Below, one piece after another: positions 8,885 through 17,030 of a stretch of DNA of 64,000 nucleotides. Below the pieces are notes generated by a model. The model was not told the origin of the DNA and made no database searches. It saw nothing but the letters and a program-made list of their open reading frames with translations. Numbering within the stretch: position 1 is the first letter of the stretch; each line of letters starts with the position of its first letter. Origin of the DNA: Aerococcus suis (GTDB taxonomy: Bacteria; Bacillota; Bacilli; Lactobacillales; Aerococcaceae); NCBI RefSeq assembly GCF_900176325.1, contig NZ_FWXK01000005.1, positions 1-64,000 of the forward strand, in the 5' to 3' direction. Both the position numbers and the translations under genes were made by a program.

Positions 8885-8926
8885 AATAAAGGACTCGAGA
8901 GTAAATTAAACTCTCGAGTCCTTTAT
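8885..8926. terminator. bidirectional terminator
   Basis: AAAGGACTCGAGAGT and ACTCTCGAGTCCTTT form a perfect stem. It serves the DUF1659/DUF2922 pair and the convergent XRE regulator. Confidence 0.85.
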
Positions 8927-8936
8927 TATTAATCTC

Positions 8937-9188
8937 TTATAAATCAATTGACATGTGTAACGTACCACCTACAGAGCCAACAATTTCTTCAAGTGTACTT
9001 AAACTAATATTTTGTTGTTTAGATTCCACACGAGAAATATAGCTTTGCTTGCGGCCAGAGATCTCAGCTAACTGAGCTTGTGATAAATTCTTAGATTGGC
9101 GTATTTTTAGTAAAATCTGCGATGATTTATCAGTTGCACGATCTCTTGCAGCCTGTTTATCAATGCGAGCTCCTCCATTTTCAGTCAT
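8937..9188 (-). CDS. XRE-family helix-turn-helix regulator
   Basis: This 83-aa protein consists mainly of one HTH_3 domain (ILLKIRQSKNLSQAQLAEISGR, then YISRVESKQ, then LSTLEEIVGSVGGTL), a layout like HigA-type antitoxins. I find no toxin reading frame beside it: upstream on the same strand is a gene-free AT-rich stretch of about 190 bp. The ATG at 9188 (MTENGG) follows AAGGAGA at 7-nt spacing and is preferred over an ATG 27 nt upstream. It may be an orphan antitoxin or a small regulator. Confidence 0.8.
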   Translation of the reverse strand: MTENGGARIDKQAARDRATDKSSQILLKIRQSKNLSQAQLAEISGRKQSYISRVESKQQNISLSTLEEIVGSVGGTLHMSIDL

Positions 9189-9403
9189 AATTAATCTCCT
9201 TTCTAGCATTATCATAACTTAACAGTATTAAATTATTAGACGACGATGATAAAATGCTATTAATTTTATTATATCACTTTTTTCGCAATATGCTAGCGCT
9301 ATCATAAAAATATTATTTTTATTTTTTATAAATACGTTAAAGAGATTTATAGCTAAAAAGAATTTAGGTCATGATATAATGTAGTTAAAAAGGAGGAGAT
9401 TCA

Positions 9404-9778
9404 ATGGGACTATTTAGTGGAATATTTGGCAATGCCTCAGAAATGACGTTAGAAGATGCTAAGGATGATTTAAGCCATATTTTAATTCCAAATGAAACAA
9501 TTGAACTCGCTTATAAATTAATTCGCGATAAAATTATCTTTACTAGTCACCGCCTAATTATTATTGATATTCAAGGAATGGGTAAAAAGCAAGAATTTCA
9601 ATCCATTCCTTATCGTTCGATTAGTCGTTTTACTGTCGAAACAGCAGGAAACTTTGATTTGGATAGCGAATTAGACATATATATTTCATCTGCAACAGAA
9701 CCAACTGTAGCGCTTGAATTTCAAGGAAAACATGCTATTTTTGAAGTCCAACAGGCTCTTTCTCAAGCAATTCTATAA
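9404..9778 (+). CDS. bacterial PH-domain protein
   Basis: The 124-aa cytoplasmic protein has the bacterial pleckstrin-homology-like fold of the YokE/PF08000 type: an N-terminal amphipathic start (MGLFSGIFGNAS), then strands ending in IIFTSHRLIIIDIQGMGKKQEFQSIPYRSISRF and a final helix. AAGGAGGAG precedes the ATG. The cellular role of this family is unknown. Confidence 0.8.
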   Translation: MGLFSGIFGNASEMTLEDAKDDLSHILIPNETIELAYKLIRDKIIFTSHRLIIIDIQGMGKKQEFQSIPYRSISRFTVETAGNFDLDSELDIYISSATEPTVALEFQGKHAIFEVQQALSQAIL

Positions 9779-9783
9779 AAAAA

Positions 9784-9814
9784 GACTCCAAGTATTTCTA
9801 CTTGGAGTTTTTTT
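9784..9814. terminator. bidirectional terminator
   Basis: ACTCCAAGTA and TACTTGGAGT form a stem flanked by A and T tracts, between the PH-domain gene and the convergent LysM gene. Confidence 0.85.
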
Positions 9815-10445
9815 ATTGAATTCGAATGGTCATTCCAGGAGCAATATAAGGCTCGCTCATCCCGTTTAAAGCCATTAACTCATCTAGAGTCATCCCATTA
9901 TTAGCAGCAATACGATAAAGATTATCTCCTGCTTGAACGGTATATGTTTCCCCATCTGTTGACGATGTATCTTCAGAATGTGCCCCTTCATTGTTATCTG
10001 CTGACTCGCGATTCTGTGATTCAGAACTTGAGTCATCTGAAGAAGAATTGGAACTATTTGAATTCGATGGATGCTTTTTCTGTTCTTTCTTTTGTTCTTC
10101 ATATAATGATTCTAATTCATCATTTGAAGGAACCGAAAACCCATCTGCTGTCGCTTTCACATCTTTAGGGTTTAACTTATCAACAGTTGGCTTAGCCACC
10201 TTACTTTCTTTATGGTGATGTTTATCTGGATTAATAGGCTCTGCAGAATATTGATCTTTATTTTTTTGTTCAATACGATTAGGCGTTAGCCCTAATAAAT
10301 TCCCTTTTTCCCCTTTTATTCCTCTAGGAACAAACAAAATTAAGATAGCCGCAATGACGATAACGATTCCGAAACGACTAACTAATGATGACTTTTGCCA
10401 CCAAACTTTAATTTTAGTTCCTATACCTTGTTTATTTTCTTTCAT
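9813..10445 (-). CDS. membrane-anchored LysM-domain protein
   Basis: The 210-aa surface protein has a basic N-terminus, one transmembrane segment at residues about 22-42 (FGIVIVIAAILILFV) and a hydrophilic Ser/Asn/Asp-rich linker. A single C-terminal LysM domain follows (YTVQAGDNLYRIAANNG...LMALNGM...IAPGMTIRI), which binds peptidoglycan GlcNAc. No catalytic domain is present. It lies 23 nt downstream of galE on the same strand, so it is probably cotranscribed. Confidence 0.88.
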   Translation of the reverse strand: MKENKQGIGTKIKVWWQKSSLVSRFGIVIVIAAILILFVPRGIKGEKGNLLGLTPNRIEQKNKDQYSAEPINPDKHHHKESKVAKPTVDKLNPKDVKATADGFSVPSNDELESLYEEQKKEQKKHPSNSNSSNSSSDDSSSESQNRESADNNEGAHSEDTSSTDGETYTVQAGDNLYRIAANNGMTLDELMALNGMSEPYIAPGMTIRIQ

Positions 10446-10468
10446 CTTTTTCCTCTTTTAGGTAAAGT

Positions 10469-11488
10469 TTATGCCTCTTCTACGAACCCATTAGGATTTT
10501 TTTCTTGCCAGTTCCAAGCATCTCGGCACATTTCTTCAATGCCAAATTCTGTTTCCCAACCTAACAACTCTTTAGCGTAAGTGGCATCAGCATAACAAGT
10601 TGCCACATCACCTGGGCGTCTATCCGCTATTTCATAAGGGACTTCAACACCAGTGGCTTCTTCAAAGTTATGAACAAGATCTAGAACTGAATAACCATGT
10701 CCTGTTCCCAAGTTAATTTTTTCAACACCATTATGTTTAAGCGCATGCGCAATGGCAGCTACATGTCCTTTAGCTAAATCAACAACATGAATGTAATCAC
10801 GAACCCCAGTACCGTCTGGTGTATCATAGTCATTACCAAAAACAGATAATTGTTCACGTTTACCAACAGCTACTTGAGTGATATACGGCATAATGTTATT
10901 TGGAACCCCTTGAGGATCTTCGCCGATTAAACCACTAGGATGTGCACCAATTGGATTGAAGTAACGTAGTAACATAACTGCCCATTCATCATCTGAAGTC
11001 ACAACATCTTGTAAAATTTGTTCATTCATGACTTTAGTGTAACCATATGGGTTCGTTGCGCTAGTAGGTAAATCTTCTTTTAATGGGGATGGATTATCCA
11101 CACCATATACAGTAGCACTAGAACTGAAGACAATATTTTTCACATTATGAGCTTTCATTACTTCAAGCACTGAAATAAGGCCACCCAAATTATTATGATA
11201 ATATTTCAAAGGTTCAGCAACTGACTCTCCAACCGCTTTGAAAGCTGCAAAGTGGATAACCGCTTCAATGGACTCTTTCTCAAATACTTCATTCAACGCC
11301 TCTTTATCTAAGATATTTAACTCATAGAAAGTAGGACGTTTTCCTGTAATTTCTTCAATCCGATCTAACACAAGCGGTTTACTATTTGAAAAATCATCCA
11401 CACTGATAACATCATATCCTGCATTGATTAATTCAACTGTCGTATGTGACCCTATAAAACCTGTACCACCAGTTACTAAAATTGCCAT
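10469..11488 (-). CDS. galE: UDP-glucose 4-epimerase
   Basis: GalE interconverts UDP-glucose and UDP-galactose with tightly bound NAD. The 339-aa protein opens with the Rossmann motif ILVTGGTGFIGSHT, carries the SDR catalytic Ser/Thr and Tyr-x3-Lys (SSSATVYG; NPYGYTKVMNEQ) and the substrate-binding RYFNPIGAHPSG. The start at 11488 is chosen because AGGAG sits 8 nt upstream; the longer in-frame extension is not typical of the family. Galactose catabolic genes are not adjacent, so supply of UDP-galactose for the cell envelope is likely. Confidence 0.95.
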   Translation of the reverse strand: MAILVTGGTGFIGSHTTVELINAGYDVISVDDFSNSKPLVLDRIEEITGKRPTFYELNILDKEALNEVFEKESIEAVIHFAAFKAVGESVAEPLKYYHNNLGGLISVLEVMKAHNVKNIVFSSSATVYGVDNPSPLKEDLPTSATNPYGYTKVMNEQILQDVVTSDDEWAVMLLRYFNPIGAHPSGLIGEDPQGVPNNIMPYITQVAVGKREQLSVFGNDYDTPDGTGVRDYIHVVDLAKGHVAAIAHALKHNGVEKINLGTGHGYSVLDLVHNFEEATGVEVPYEIADRRPGDVATCYADATYAKELLGWETEFGIEEMCRDAWNWQEKNPNGFVEEA

Positions 11489-11656
11489 TCCATACACTCC
11501 TATTCTTGTTTTTCCTAATATTATAATAGCACAAACTACTAAATGATAGCTCACTAAAAGATAAAAAATACGTTATCGCGCATTTACAATAAATTTATTT
11601 AGGCATTTCGTACACCAAATAATGGTTACTTAATGACAAAGGCAATCAAATGATCA

Positions 11657-12151
11657 CTATGGCAAATCGATAATTTGATTGTCATATCCCATTGAAGCGA
11701 CGAATTTAAAAATGTCAGTCGTTTTAATGAAAATGGTTTTATCATTGGTATTAGGATGAAATGTTAAGAGATCTTCTTTAATCATTTCACGATCATAGAA
11801 AACCTCAATTTTATCATTCATTGCTTCTGTTAATCCGAACACCGACACAATTCCTGGCGTCAAACCAATTAATTTTTCAATCGTCTCAGGTGACGCTAGT
11901 TTTATCCGACTTTCATCGACATAATCTTTAAAAAAGTTAATATCTAATGATTTAGAGTCATCCATAATAACAATAAAAAAGCGCTTCTTCTTTTTATTTT
12001 GAAGAAATAAGGATTTCGTTCGTACGCCTTCATGACCTTCGATTTGTTTATCCGCTTCTTCAGTGGTAAAAACAGGTTGATGTTTGACAATTTTATAAGG
12101 AATATTTAATTCTTCCAGCTGTTCATATAAATGTTCTTCAGTAATCATCAT
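11657..12151 (-). CDS. YbaK/ProX-type aminoacyl-tRNA deacylase (trans-editing)
   Basis: The 164-aa protein belongs to the prolyl-tRNA editing superfamily that hydrolyses mischarged tRNAs in trans. Features are IPYKIVKHQPVFTTEEAD near residue 16, the conserved KSLFLQNKKKKRFFIVIM strand pair with catalytic-type Lys, and LTPGIVSVFGL near residue 105. It is the last gene of the argS-like/arcR unit. The substrate tRNA cannot be read from sequence; the pairing with a degenerate ArgRS is notable. Confidence 0.85.
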   Translation of the reverse strand: MMITEEHLYEQLEELNIPYKIVKHQPVFTTEEADKQIEGHEGVRTKSLFLQNKKKKRFFIVIMDDSKSLDINFFKDYVDESRIKLASPETIEKLIGLTPGIVSVFGLTEAMNDKIEVFYDREMIKEDLLTFHPNTNDKTIFIKTTDIFKFVASMGYDNQIIDLP

Positions 12152-12192
12152 AGTCCTCCCAAGATGATAACTAGATAATTATTAAGATAAAA

Positions 12193-12891
12193 TCACTCGA
12201 CCATCGCATCGAAATAATCGCAGTCATAATAATAAATGGCTTTACGTGTAAACTTAATTTTACCTTCTTCTGTTAAATCCCGTACCACTTTCCCAGCGGT
12301 TTCTCTAGTTGTTCCGGAAACAATTGCCAATTCATTTATCGTTAGTGGGTATTGAATAATACTACCATCAGTCACCGGCCTAGCCATATCATACTTCCAT
12401 AATCCTAACATGTGTTCAACACGATCAGTCGCACTTGAAATCGCAGTAATTTGAATACGCTTCTCTAAAAAAGCAACCGTTTCAGCCATCTGCTTAAACA
12501 TATACTGCATTTGATGATTATTTTCTTTAATCAACCGTTCCATGACATCATTAGGAATAAGAAGAATATCAATGTTTGTAGCAGCATAGCAATTATAAAT
12601 ATACTCTCGATGACCAAAAACACTACTATAAGGGAAAAATGAATGACTCGTGACGTAGTCGACGTATAGTAACTCACCGGACTCATCAGATCGTTCTAAT
12701 TTAATCAATCCTTTTAATAAATAATAAGAATAAATTTTAGGATCTGATTGGAAAAAGAGAATTTGTCCCTTACGATATTGATGAATCACGGCACTATTCT
12801 CAATTTCATTAAGTTGTTCTGATGTAAAATTGGCAAAAAATTCCTCATTTTGCAAATACTCAATATAGAATTCTAAATCGCGATTTACCAA
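12193..12891 (-). CDS. arcR: Crp/Fnr-family activator of arginine catabolism, ArcR-like
   Basis: The 232-aa regulator has a cyclic-nucleotide-binding-like beta-barrel (residues about 20-130; YRKGQILFFQSD, YYLLKGLIKLER), a dimer helix, and a Crp-type winged helix (TINELAIVSGTTRETAGKVVRDL). No N-terminal Cys cluster is seen, unlike FNR. It starts with TTG, with AAAGGA 9 nt upstream, and lies 21 nt after the argS-like gene. The neighbouring arcA promoter carries a Crp-type palindrome (21031-21046), fitting an ArcR role. The name rests on context and family. Confidence 0.82.
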   Translation of the reverse strand: MVNRDLEFYIEYLQNEEFFANFTSEQLNEIENSAVIHQYRKGQILFFQSDPKIYSYYLLKGLIKLERSDESGELLYVDYVTSHSFFPYSSVFGHREYIYNCYAATNIDILLIPNDVMERLIKENNHQMQYMFKQMAETVAFLEKRIQITAISSATDRVEHMLGLWKYDMARPVTDGSIIQYPLTINELAIVSGTTRETAGKVVRDLTEEGKIKFTRKAIYYYDCDYFDAMVE

Positions 12892-12912
12892 AACACTTAT
12901 TCCTTTCTTACA

Positions 12913-14535
12913 TCATTCCCGACCAATCGTATCCTTTACAGGAATATTTAAGACATATAAAAGATTTTTCAAGGTCTTGATCACAATATAGTCAATACTT
13001 GGATGATTATTTTCTTGGCTTACCAAATTTTTATGTTTTAAATAAATTTCATAAGCAAAGCTTGCTAATTCAGACGGTTCTCCACTTTGCAACCCTTGAG
13101 CTAATTTTTGTGGATAAGCTAAAATTAAATGTAGCAATTCCCACTGCTCTTTAGATAGGCGTTGAGGAACTGATAAATTAGGTTCGCCATATAACGAGAA
13201 AGTTTCCACATAATACATTAAAGAGAATCCATTATATTGCTCATTAGCAATAATAGTCGATAAATCAATGTCAAAATGATCTAAGCGTGGATATTTCACA
13301 CTTTCAAAAATAATAGTTCCTAAAGAATAGCGCAATGCTTCTTCTTCACTAAATTGGTACGTCTCCATAATACGCCGAGCAACTTTATTAAACAAACCAT
13401 TCACTGAAATTAATTCACCTGATGAATTAATAAGGCGTCTTCCTTGGTAACTATTAAAACCGATTCCTAAATGTGAAATCGTATTTGCCCAATCATAACC
13501 TAACATCTCTAAAATACGTTTCAATTGGATGAAGTGAGTGGCTTGCTCATTTCCAACAACATACCAATTATAATCTGCGTGAAATTTTTCGTGACGATCA
13601 ATAGCTGCGGCTAAATCACGAGTTAAGTATAGACTATCATTTTCACCCGTTTGAATAAGTGCTTGGGGAATCTCTTTTTCTGGAAAATGGACGATAATCG
13701 CATCTAACTCTTTGGACGTAATATTGGAATCCACCAATTGTTGTTTCACTTCTAAAGCCGCTTCGGTATATGCTGATTCACCCGTTTCTGAAGTGAAGTG
13801 AACGTTCATTAAATCATACACGTCATCAAAACGTTTGCGAGATATCTCACAAATTTGTTTCCATTCAGCCATTACTTTAGGATCCTTATGCGTTAATTGA
13901 TTAAAAACAACGGCCGCCTCGATATCTAATTCAGGATTAAATTCCGATTCTTCATAAAAATGGTGTTGCAACTTAGAATATCCAATATTTGGATTGTCAT
14001 CATCTGGTAATCCCCAGCGACGAACCGCTACAATTAAGCGCGCAAACGCCATTCCCCAATCTCCAATATGATTTAATCGATAAACTTTATGTCCAGCTGC
14101 TTCTATCATTAACGATAAAGCTTCTCCTACTGTTGTTGATCGTAAATGAGTCAAAGTCATTGTTCGTCCTAAGTTAGGACTGGACATATCAACCGTAAAC
14201 CGTAATGATTGCTCAGACGTTTGTAAATCCCATTCTTCAGTCTTAGCCTGAGTCAATAATTCTTGACTCATTAATTGGCGATCCAATGAAATGAGTAATT
14301 GATGATTCACTAAAATAACATTTTGAATATGTGAATCTTGAGCGGTTTGAATAACTTCTAATAATGATTGCTCATCATGATTAGTAGTGACAGCGGGTAT
14401 TTGTTTTAAGTCAATCACAATATCTGCTGTTTCACTACTCACTGTAAGTGTCATCGCAGATAATAAATCAGACATTTCTAATTGAAACTGATCCGATTTA
14501 TTTATGACGGCATGAACTAACTTAAAGGCGTTCAT
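12913..14535 (-). CDS. degenerate arginyl-tRNA synthetase paralogue
   Basis: The 540-aa protein aligns by eye over the full ArgRS architecture: a short N-terminal domain, a class I catalytic domain (DMSSPNLGR...LRSTTVGEAL, NHIGDWGMAFARLI), and a C-terminal anticodon-binding DALR domain from about residue 420. Both class I signatures are altered. The expected HVGH reads TLTH, and the KMSKS-equivalent GKKMKTRSGE-type segment reads GRRLINSSGE. Aminoacylation is therefore doubtful, and it may act as an arginine or tRNA sensor or in editing with the downstream YbaK-like protein. It leads the unit argS-like/arcR/YbaK-like. Confidence 0.85.
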   Translation of the reverse strand: MNAFKLVHAVINKSDQFQLEMSDLLSAMTLTVSSETADIVIDLKQIPAVTTNHDEQSLLEVIQTAQDSHIQNVILVNHQLLISLDRQLMSQELLTQAKTEEWDLQTSEQSLRFTVDMSSPNLGRTMTLTHLRSTTVGEALSLMIEAAGHKVYRLNHIGDWGMAFARLIVAVRRWGLPDDDNPNIGYSKLQHHFYEESEFNPELDIEAAVVFNQLTHKDPKVMAEWKQICEISRKRFDDVYDLMNVHFTSETGESAYTEAALEVKQQLVDSNITSKELDAIIVHFPEKEIPQALIQTGENDSLYLTRDLAAAIDRHEKFHADYNWYVVGNEQATHFIQLKRILEMLGYDWANTISHLGIGFNSYQGRRLINSSGELISVNGLFNKVARRIMETYQFSEEEALRYSLGTIIFESVKYPRLDHFDIDLSTIIANEQYNGFSLMYYVETFSLYGEPNLSVPQRLSKEQWELLHLILAYPQKLAQGLQSGEPSELASFAYEIYLKHKNLVSQENNHPSIDYIVIKTLKNLLYVLNIPVKDTIGRE

Positions 14536-14633
14536 GTCTAATCTCCTCTCTGTACAATGTAATTAAATGGTATCGTTTTTATTCTAAAAAGTAAATACAA
14601 ATCATTCTAGTAAGATAATGATTCTATCAAAGC

Positions 14634-14666
14634 AAAAAGGATCGAGCAATACTCGATCCTTTTTAA
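14634..14666 (-). terminator. terminator of the arcABD-pepV-arcC operon
   Basis: AAAAAGGATCGAG-CAATA-CTCGATCCTTTTT is a strong rho-independent terminator just after arcC. It separates the arc operon from the argS-like/arcR unit. Confidence 0.9.
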
Positions 14667-14691
14667 GCTATCAAATGTTACTTAACAGTCA

Positions 14692-15633
14692 TTATTTTGT
14701 AATGATTGTACCAGCATTTGATTCAATTAATTGTTCCAAGTTTTCTAATGAAGTAATAACAGCTTCGCTACCTGGTTTTTCTTCAGCAAATTTAATCGTT
14801 GCTTCTACTTTTGGTAGCATTGAACCTGGTGCAAATTGATCTTCATCAATGTATTTTTTCATGTCTTCAATAGACACTTTTTCTAAACGTTCTTGGTTAG
14901 GTTTATTGAAGTTAACATAAACATAATCAACACCAGTTAAAACAATAAACATATCTGCGTCTAGGTCAGCAGCTAATTTTTGTGATGCGAAGTCTTTATC
15001 AATAACAGCTTCAACACCTTTTAGTTTGCCGTCTTCTTCAATAACGGGAACACCGCCACCGCCGCCAGCAACAACGACATGACCAGATTCAACTAACGTA
15101 CGGATAACTTCTAATTCTTTAATTGCTACTGGTTTTGGTGAAGCAACAACTTTACGCCATCCACGTCCCGCATCTTCAACAAATGTTGCGTCAGATTTTT
15201 CCATTTCAGCTTTTGCTTCTTCTTCAGAATAGAATGGGCCGATTGGTTTAGATAAGTTAGTGAAGGCTGGGTCATCTTTATCAACAATTACTTGAGTAAC
15301 TACTGAAGCAACTGATTTATCAATACCTAATTCATCTAAAGCATTTTGCATAGCATTTTGTAACCAGTAACCAATTGATCCTTCTGTCATAGCAACTAAT
15401 GAATCTAATTCAAAAGCAGGGTTTTTCTCAGAATCAGCGGCAATGTTTTGTAGTAATAAGTTACCAACTTGTGGGCCATTACCGTGAGTAATAATTAATT
15501 CATCACCATTTTGAATTAATTTTACTAAGAATTCAGCAGTTTGTTTTAAAGCGTCTTTTTGTGCTTGAGTAGTTGGATTATCTGAAAGAATCGCATTTCC
15601 ACCTAAAGCAACAACAATTTTACGGTTTGACAT
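14692..15633 (-). CDS. arcC: carbamate kinase
   Basis: ArcC converts carbamoyl phosphate and ADP to carbamate and ATP, the energy-yielding step of the arginine deiminase pathway. The 313-aa length is normal. Signatures include VVALGGNAILSDN at the start, LIITHGNGPQVGNLLLQ near residue 47, VVASPKPVAIKE, and VVAGGGGGVPVIEEDG. It is the last gene of the operon, before the terminator at 14634-14666. Confidence 0.97.
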   Translation of the reverse strand: MSNRKIVVALGGNAILSDNPTTQAQKDALKQTAEFLVKLIQNGDELIITHGNGPQVGNLLLQNIAADSEKNPAFELDSLVAMTEGSIGYWLQNAMQNALDELGIDKSVASVVTQVIVDKDDPAFTNLSKPIGPFYSEEEAKAEMEKSDATFVEDAGRGWRKVVASPKPVAIKELEVIRTLVESGHVVVAGGGGGVPVIEEDGKLKGVEAVIDKDFASQKLAADLDADMFIVLTGVDYVYVNFNKPNQERLEKVSIEDMKKYIDEDQFAPGSMLPKVEATIKFAEEKPGSEAVITSLENLEQLIESNAGTIITK

Positions 15634-15664
15634 TATATTTCTTCATCTCCTATTTCTATTTCAA

Positions 15665-16999
15665 TTATTGACAAGCTAATTTTTTAATAGCATGAGCATA
15701 AATTTCCATAGCATCATAATAATTATCTAATGGCATACATTCATTGACTTGATGGAATGTTACCGGAACGTCTTCAGGGCGTGCACCAAAGGCAACACAG
15801 TTATCCATAGTCCGTGCAAATGTAGCGCCACCTGAACTAATTGGTTCAGATTGGTCACCTGTTAAATCACGATAAACAGCTAATAATGTTTGAATCAATT
15901 CGCTTTCAACAGGAACATATAAAGAATTTAAGTAGTCAAATTCTTCATAGCGTAATCCGAATACTTCACCAGCTTCAGATAATTTTACCACGATATCTTC
16001 TTTCTCAGCGGTAACTGGGATACGGATATCTAGACCAATACGAGCTTCATCAGCATTTAAGATTAAACGTGACACATTGATTGTCAATGGTCCACTCATT
16101 TCATCTTCGACTGTGCCATAAATGCCAGTTCCTTTTGGATCTTCATCGAAATATTTTGCAATAAAGTCTAAAGCAGGAACATCATAAACATCACTTAAAG
16201 CAACTGCCAAGCGAGTCAAGGCATTAACACCTTCATCAGCATTTTTAGAGTGAACAGATTTACCTTTGACAATGATTTCGCCATCTTCAACAACGTAATC
16301 ATAATTATGTTCATCTAATTTTGCTTTCACATCTTCTAGTTTATCTCCAGCATAATATGCTTCATCAGGCACAACATTAAATGCCCCATCATTATTTAAT
16401 TCGAAGTCTTTTGATCCTTCACCAACTAAATATGTTTGAAGTAGTCCTTTTTCCGCATATGTTAATGGGAAGTCAGCATCTGGTACAAATCCGAATGATG
16501 CTTTTTCTTCTTTCGCATTGTATTGATCCATACAACGCCAAATGTTTTCTTCATCAGTACCAAATACAAAACGAACACGTTTATTTAATGTTTCTCCTTG
16601 ATCAAGTAACGCTTTTAAAGCATATAAAGCGGCAACAGATGGTCCTTTATCATCTTGGGTTCCACGTCCATACATTTTACCGTCTTCAATGGTTAAAGTG
16701 TATGGGTCGTATTTCCATTCAGATGGTTTACCAGCTGGAACAACATCCATATGGCAAAGGATAACCATTAATTCATCGCCTTCACCAATTTCCGCATATC
16801 CATAATAACCTTCTGGATCAATGAAAGTTTTCAAACCAACTTTTTCACATTCTTCTAAAGCGGCTTTTAAACAATCTAAAATTTCTGTACCAAATGGTGT
16901 ATCAGTTGCGTCCTCGTCTAACACAGAAGCGTAACTAATTAAATGCTCTAAAGCTTTCAAACTTTCTTCTTGAACAGATTGAGTTAATTTATGTTCCAC
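15665..16999 (-). CDS. pepV: M20 family dipeptidase, PepV type
   Basis: The roughly 444-aa zinc dipeptidase has M20 metal-site motifs: VILCHMDVVPAG (His, then Asp near residue 89), GRGTQDDKGP (bridging Asp), and FGTDEE (catalytic Glu-Glu). Later come the lid domain and SSGGATFARTM with a C-terminal FHQVNE. A start at GTG 16999 is preferred because AGGAG lies 9 nt upstream; a TTG 18 nt earlier is in frame. Its place inside the arginine operon between arcD and arcC suggests release of arginine from peptides to feed the pathway. Confidence 0.92.
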   Translation of the reverse strand: MEHKLTQSVQEESLKALEHLISYASVLDEDATDTPFGTEILDCLKAALEECEKVGLKTFIDPEGYYGYAEIGEGDELMVILCHMDVVPAGKPSEWKYDPYTLTIEDGKMYGRGTQDDKGPSVAALYALKALLDQGETLNKRVRFVFGTDEENIWRCMDQYNAKEEKASFGFVPDADFPLTYAEKGLLQTYLVGEGSKDFELNNDGAFNVVPDEAYYAGDKLEDVKAKLDEHNYDYVVEDGEIIVKGKSVHSKNADEGVNALTRLAVALSDVYDVPALDFIAKYFDEDPKGTGIYGTVEDEMSGPLTINVSRLILNADEARIGLDIRIPVTAEKEDIVVKLSEAGEVFGLRYEEFDYLNSLYVPVESELIQTLLAVYRDLTGDQSEPISSGGATFARTMDNCVAFGARPEDVPVTFHQVNECMPLDNYYDAMEIYAHAIKKLACQ

Positions 17000-17030
17000 A
17001 AGCAATCTCTCCTTCAAATGGGCTGAATGC

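Noticed and set aside
8937-9404. HigA-type toxin-antitoxin pair
   Set aside because: Only the HTH protein is present; no toxin frame lies on either side.
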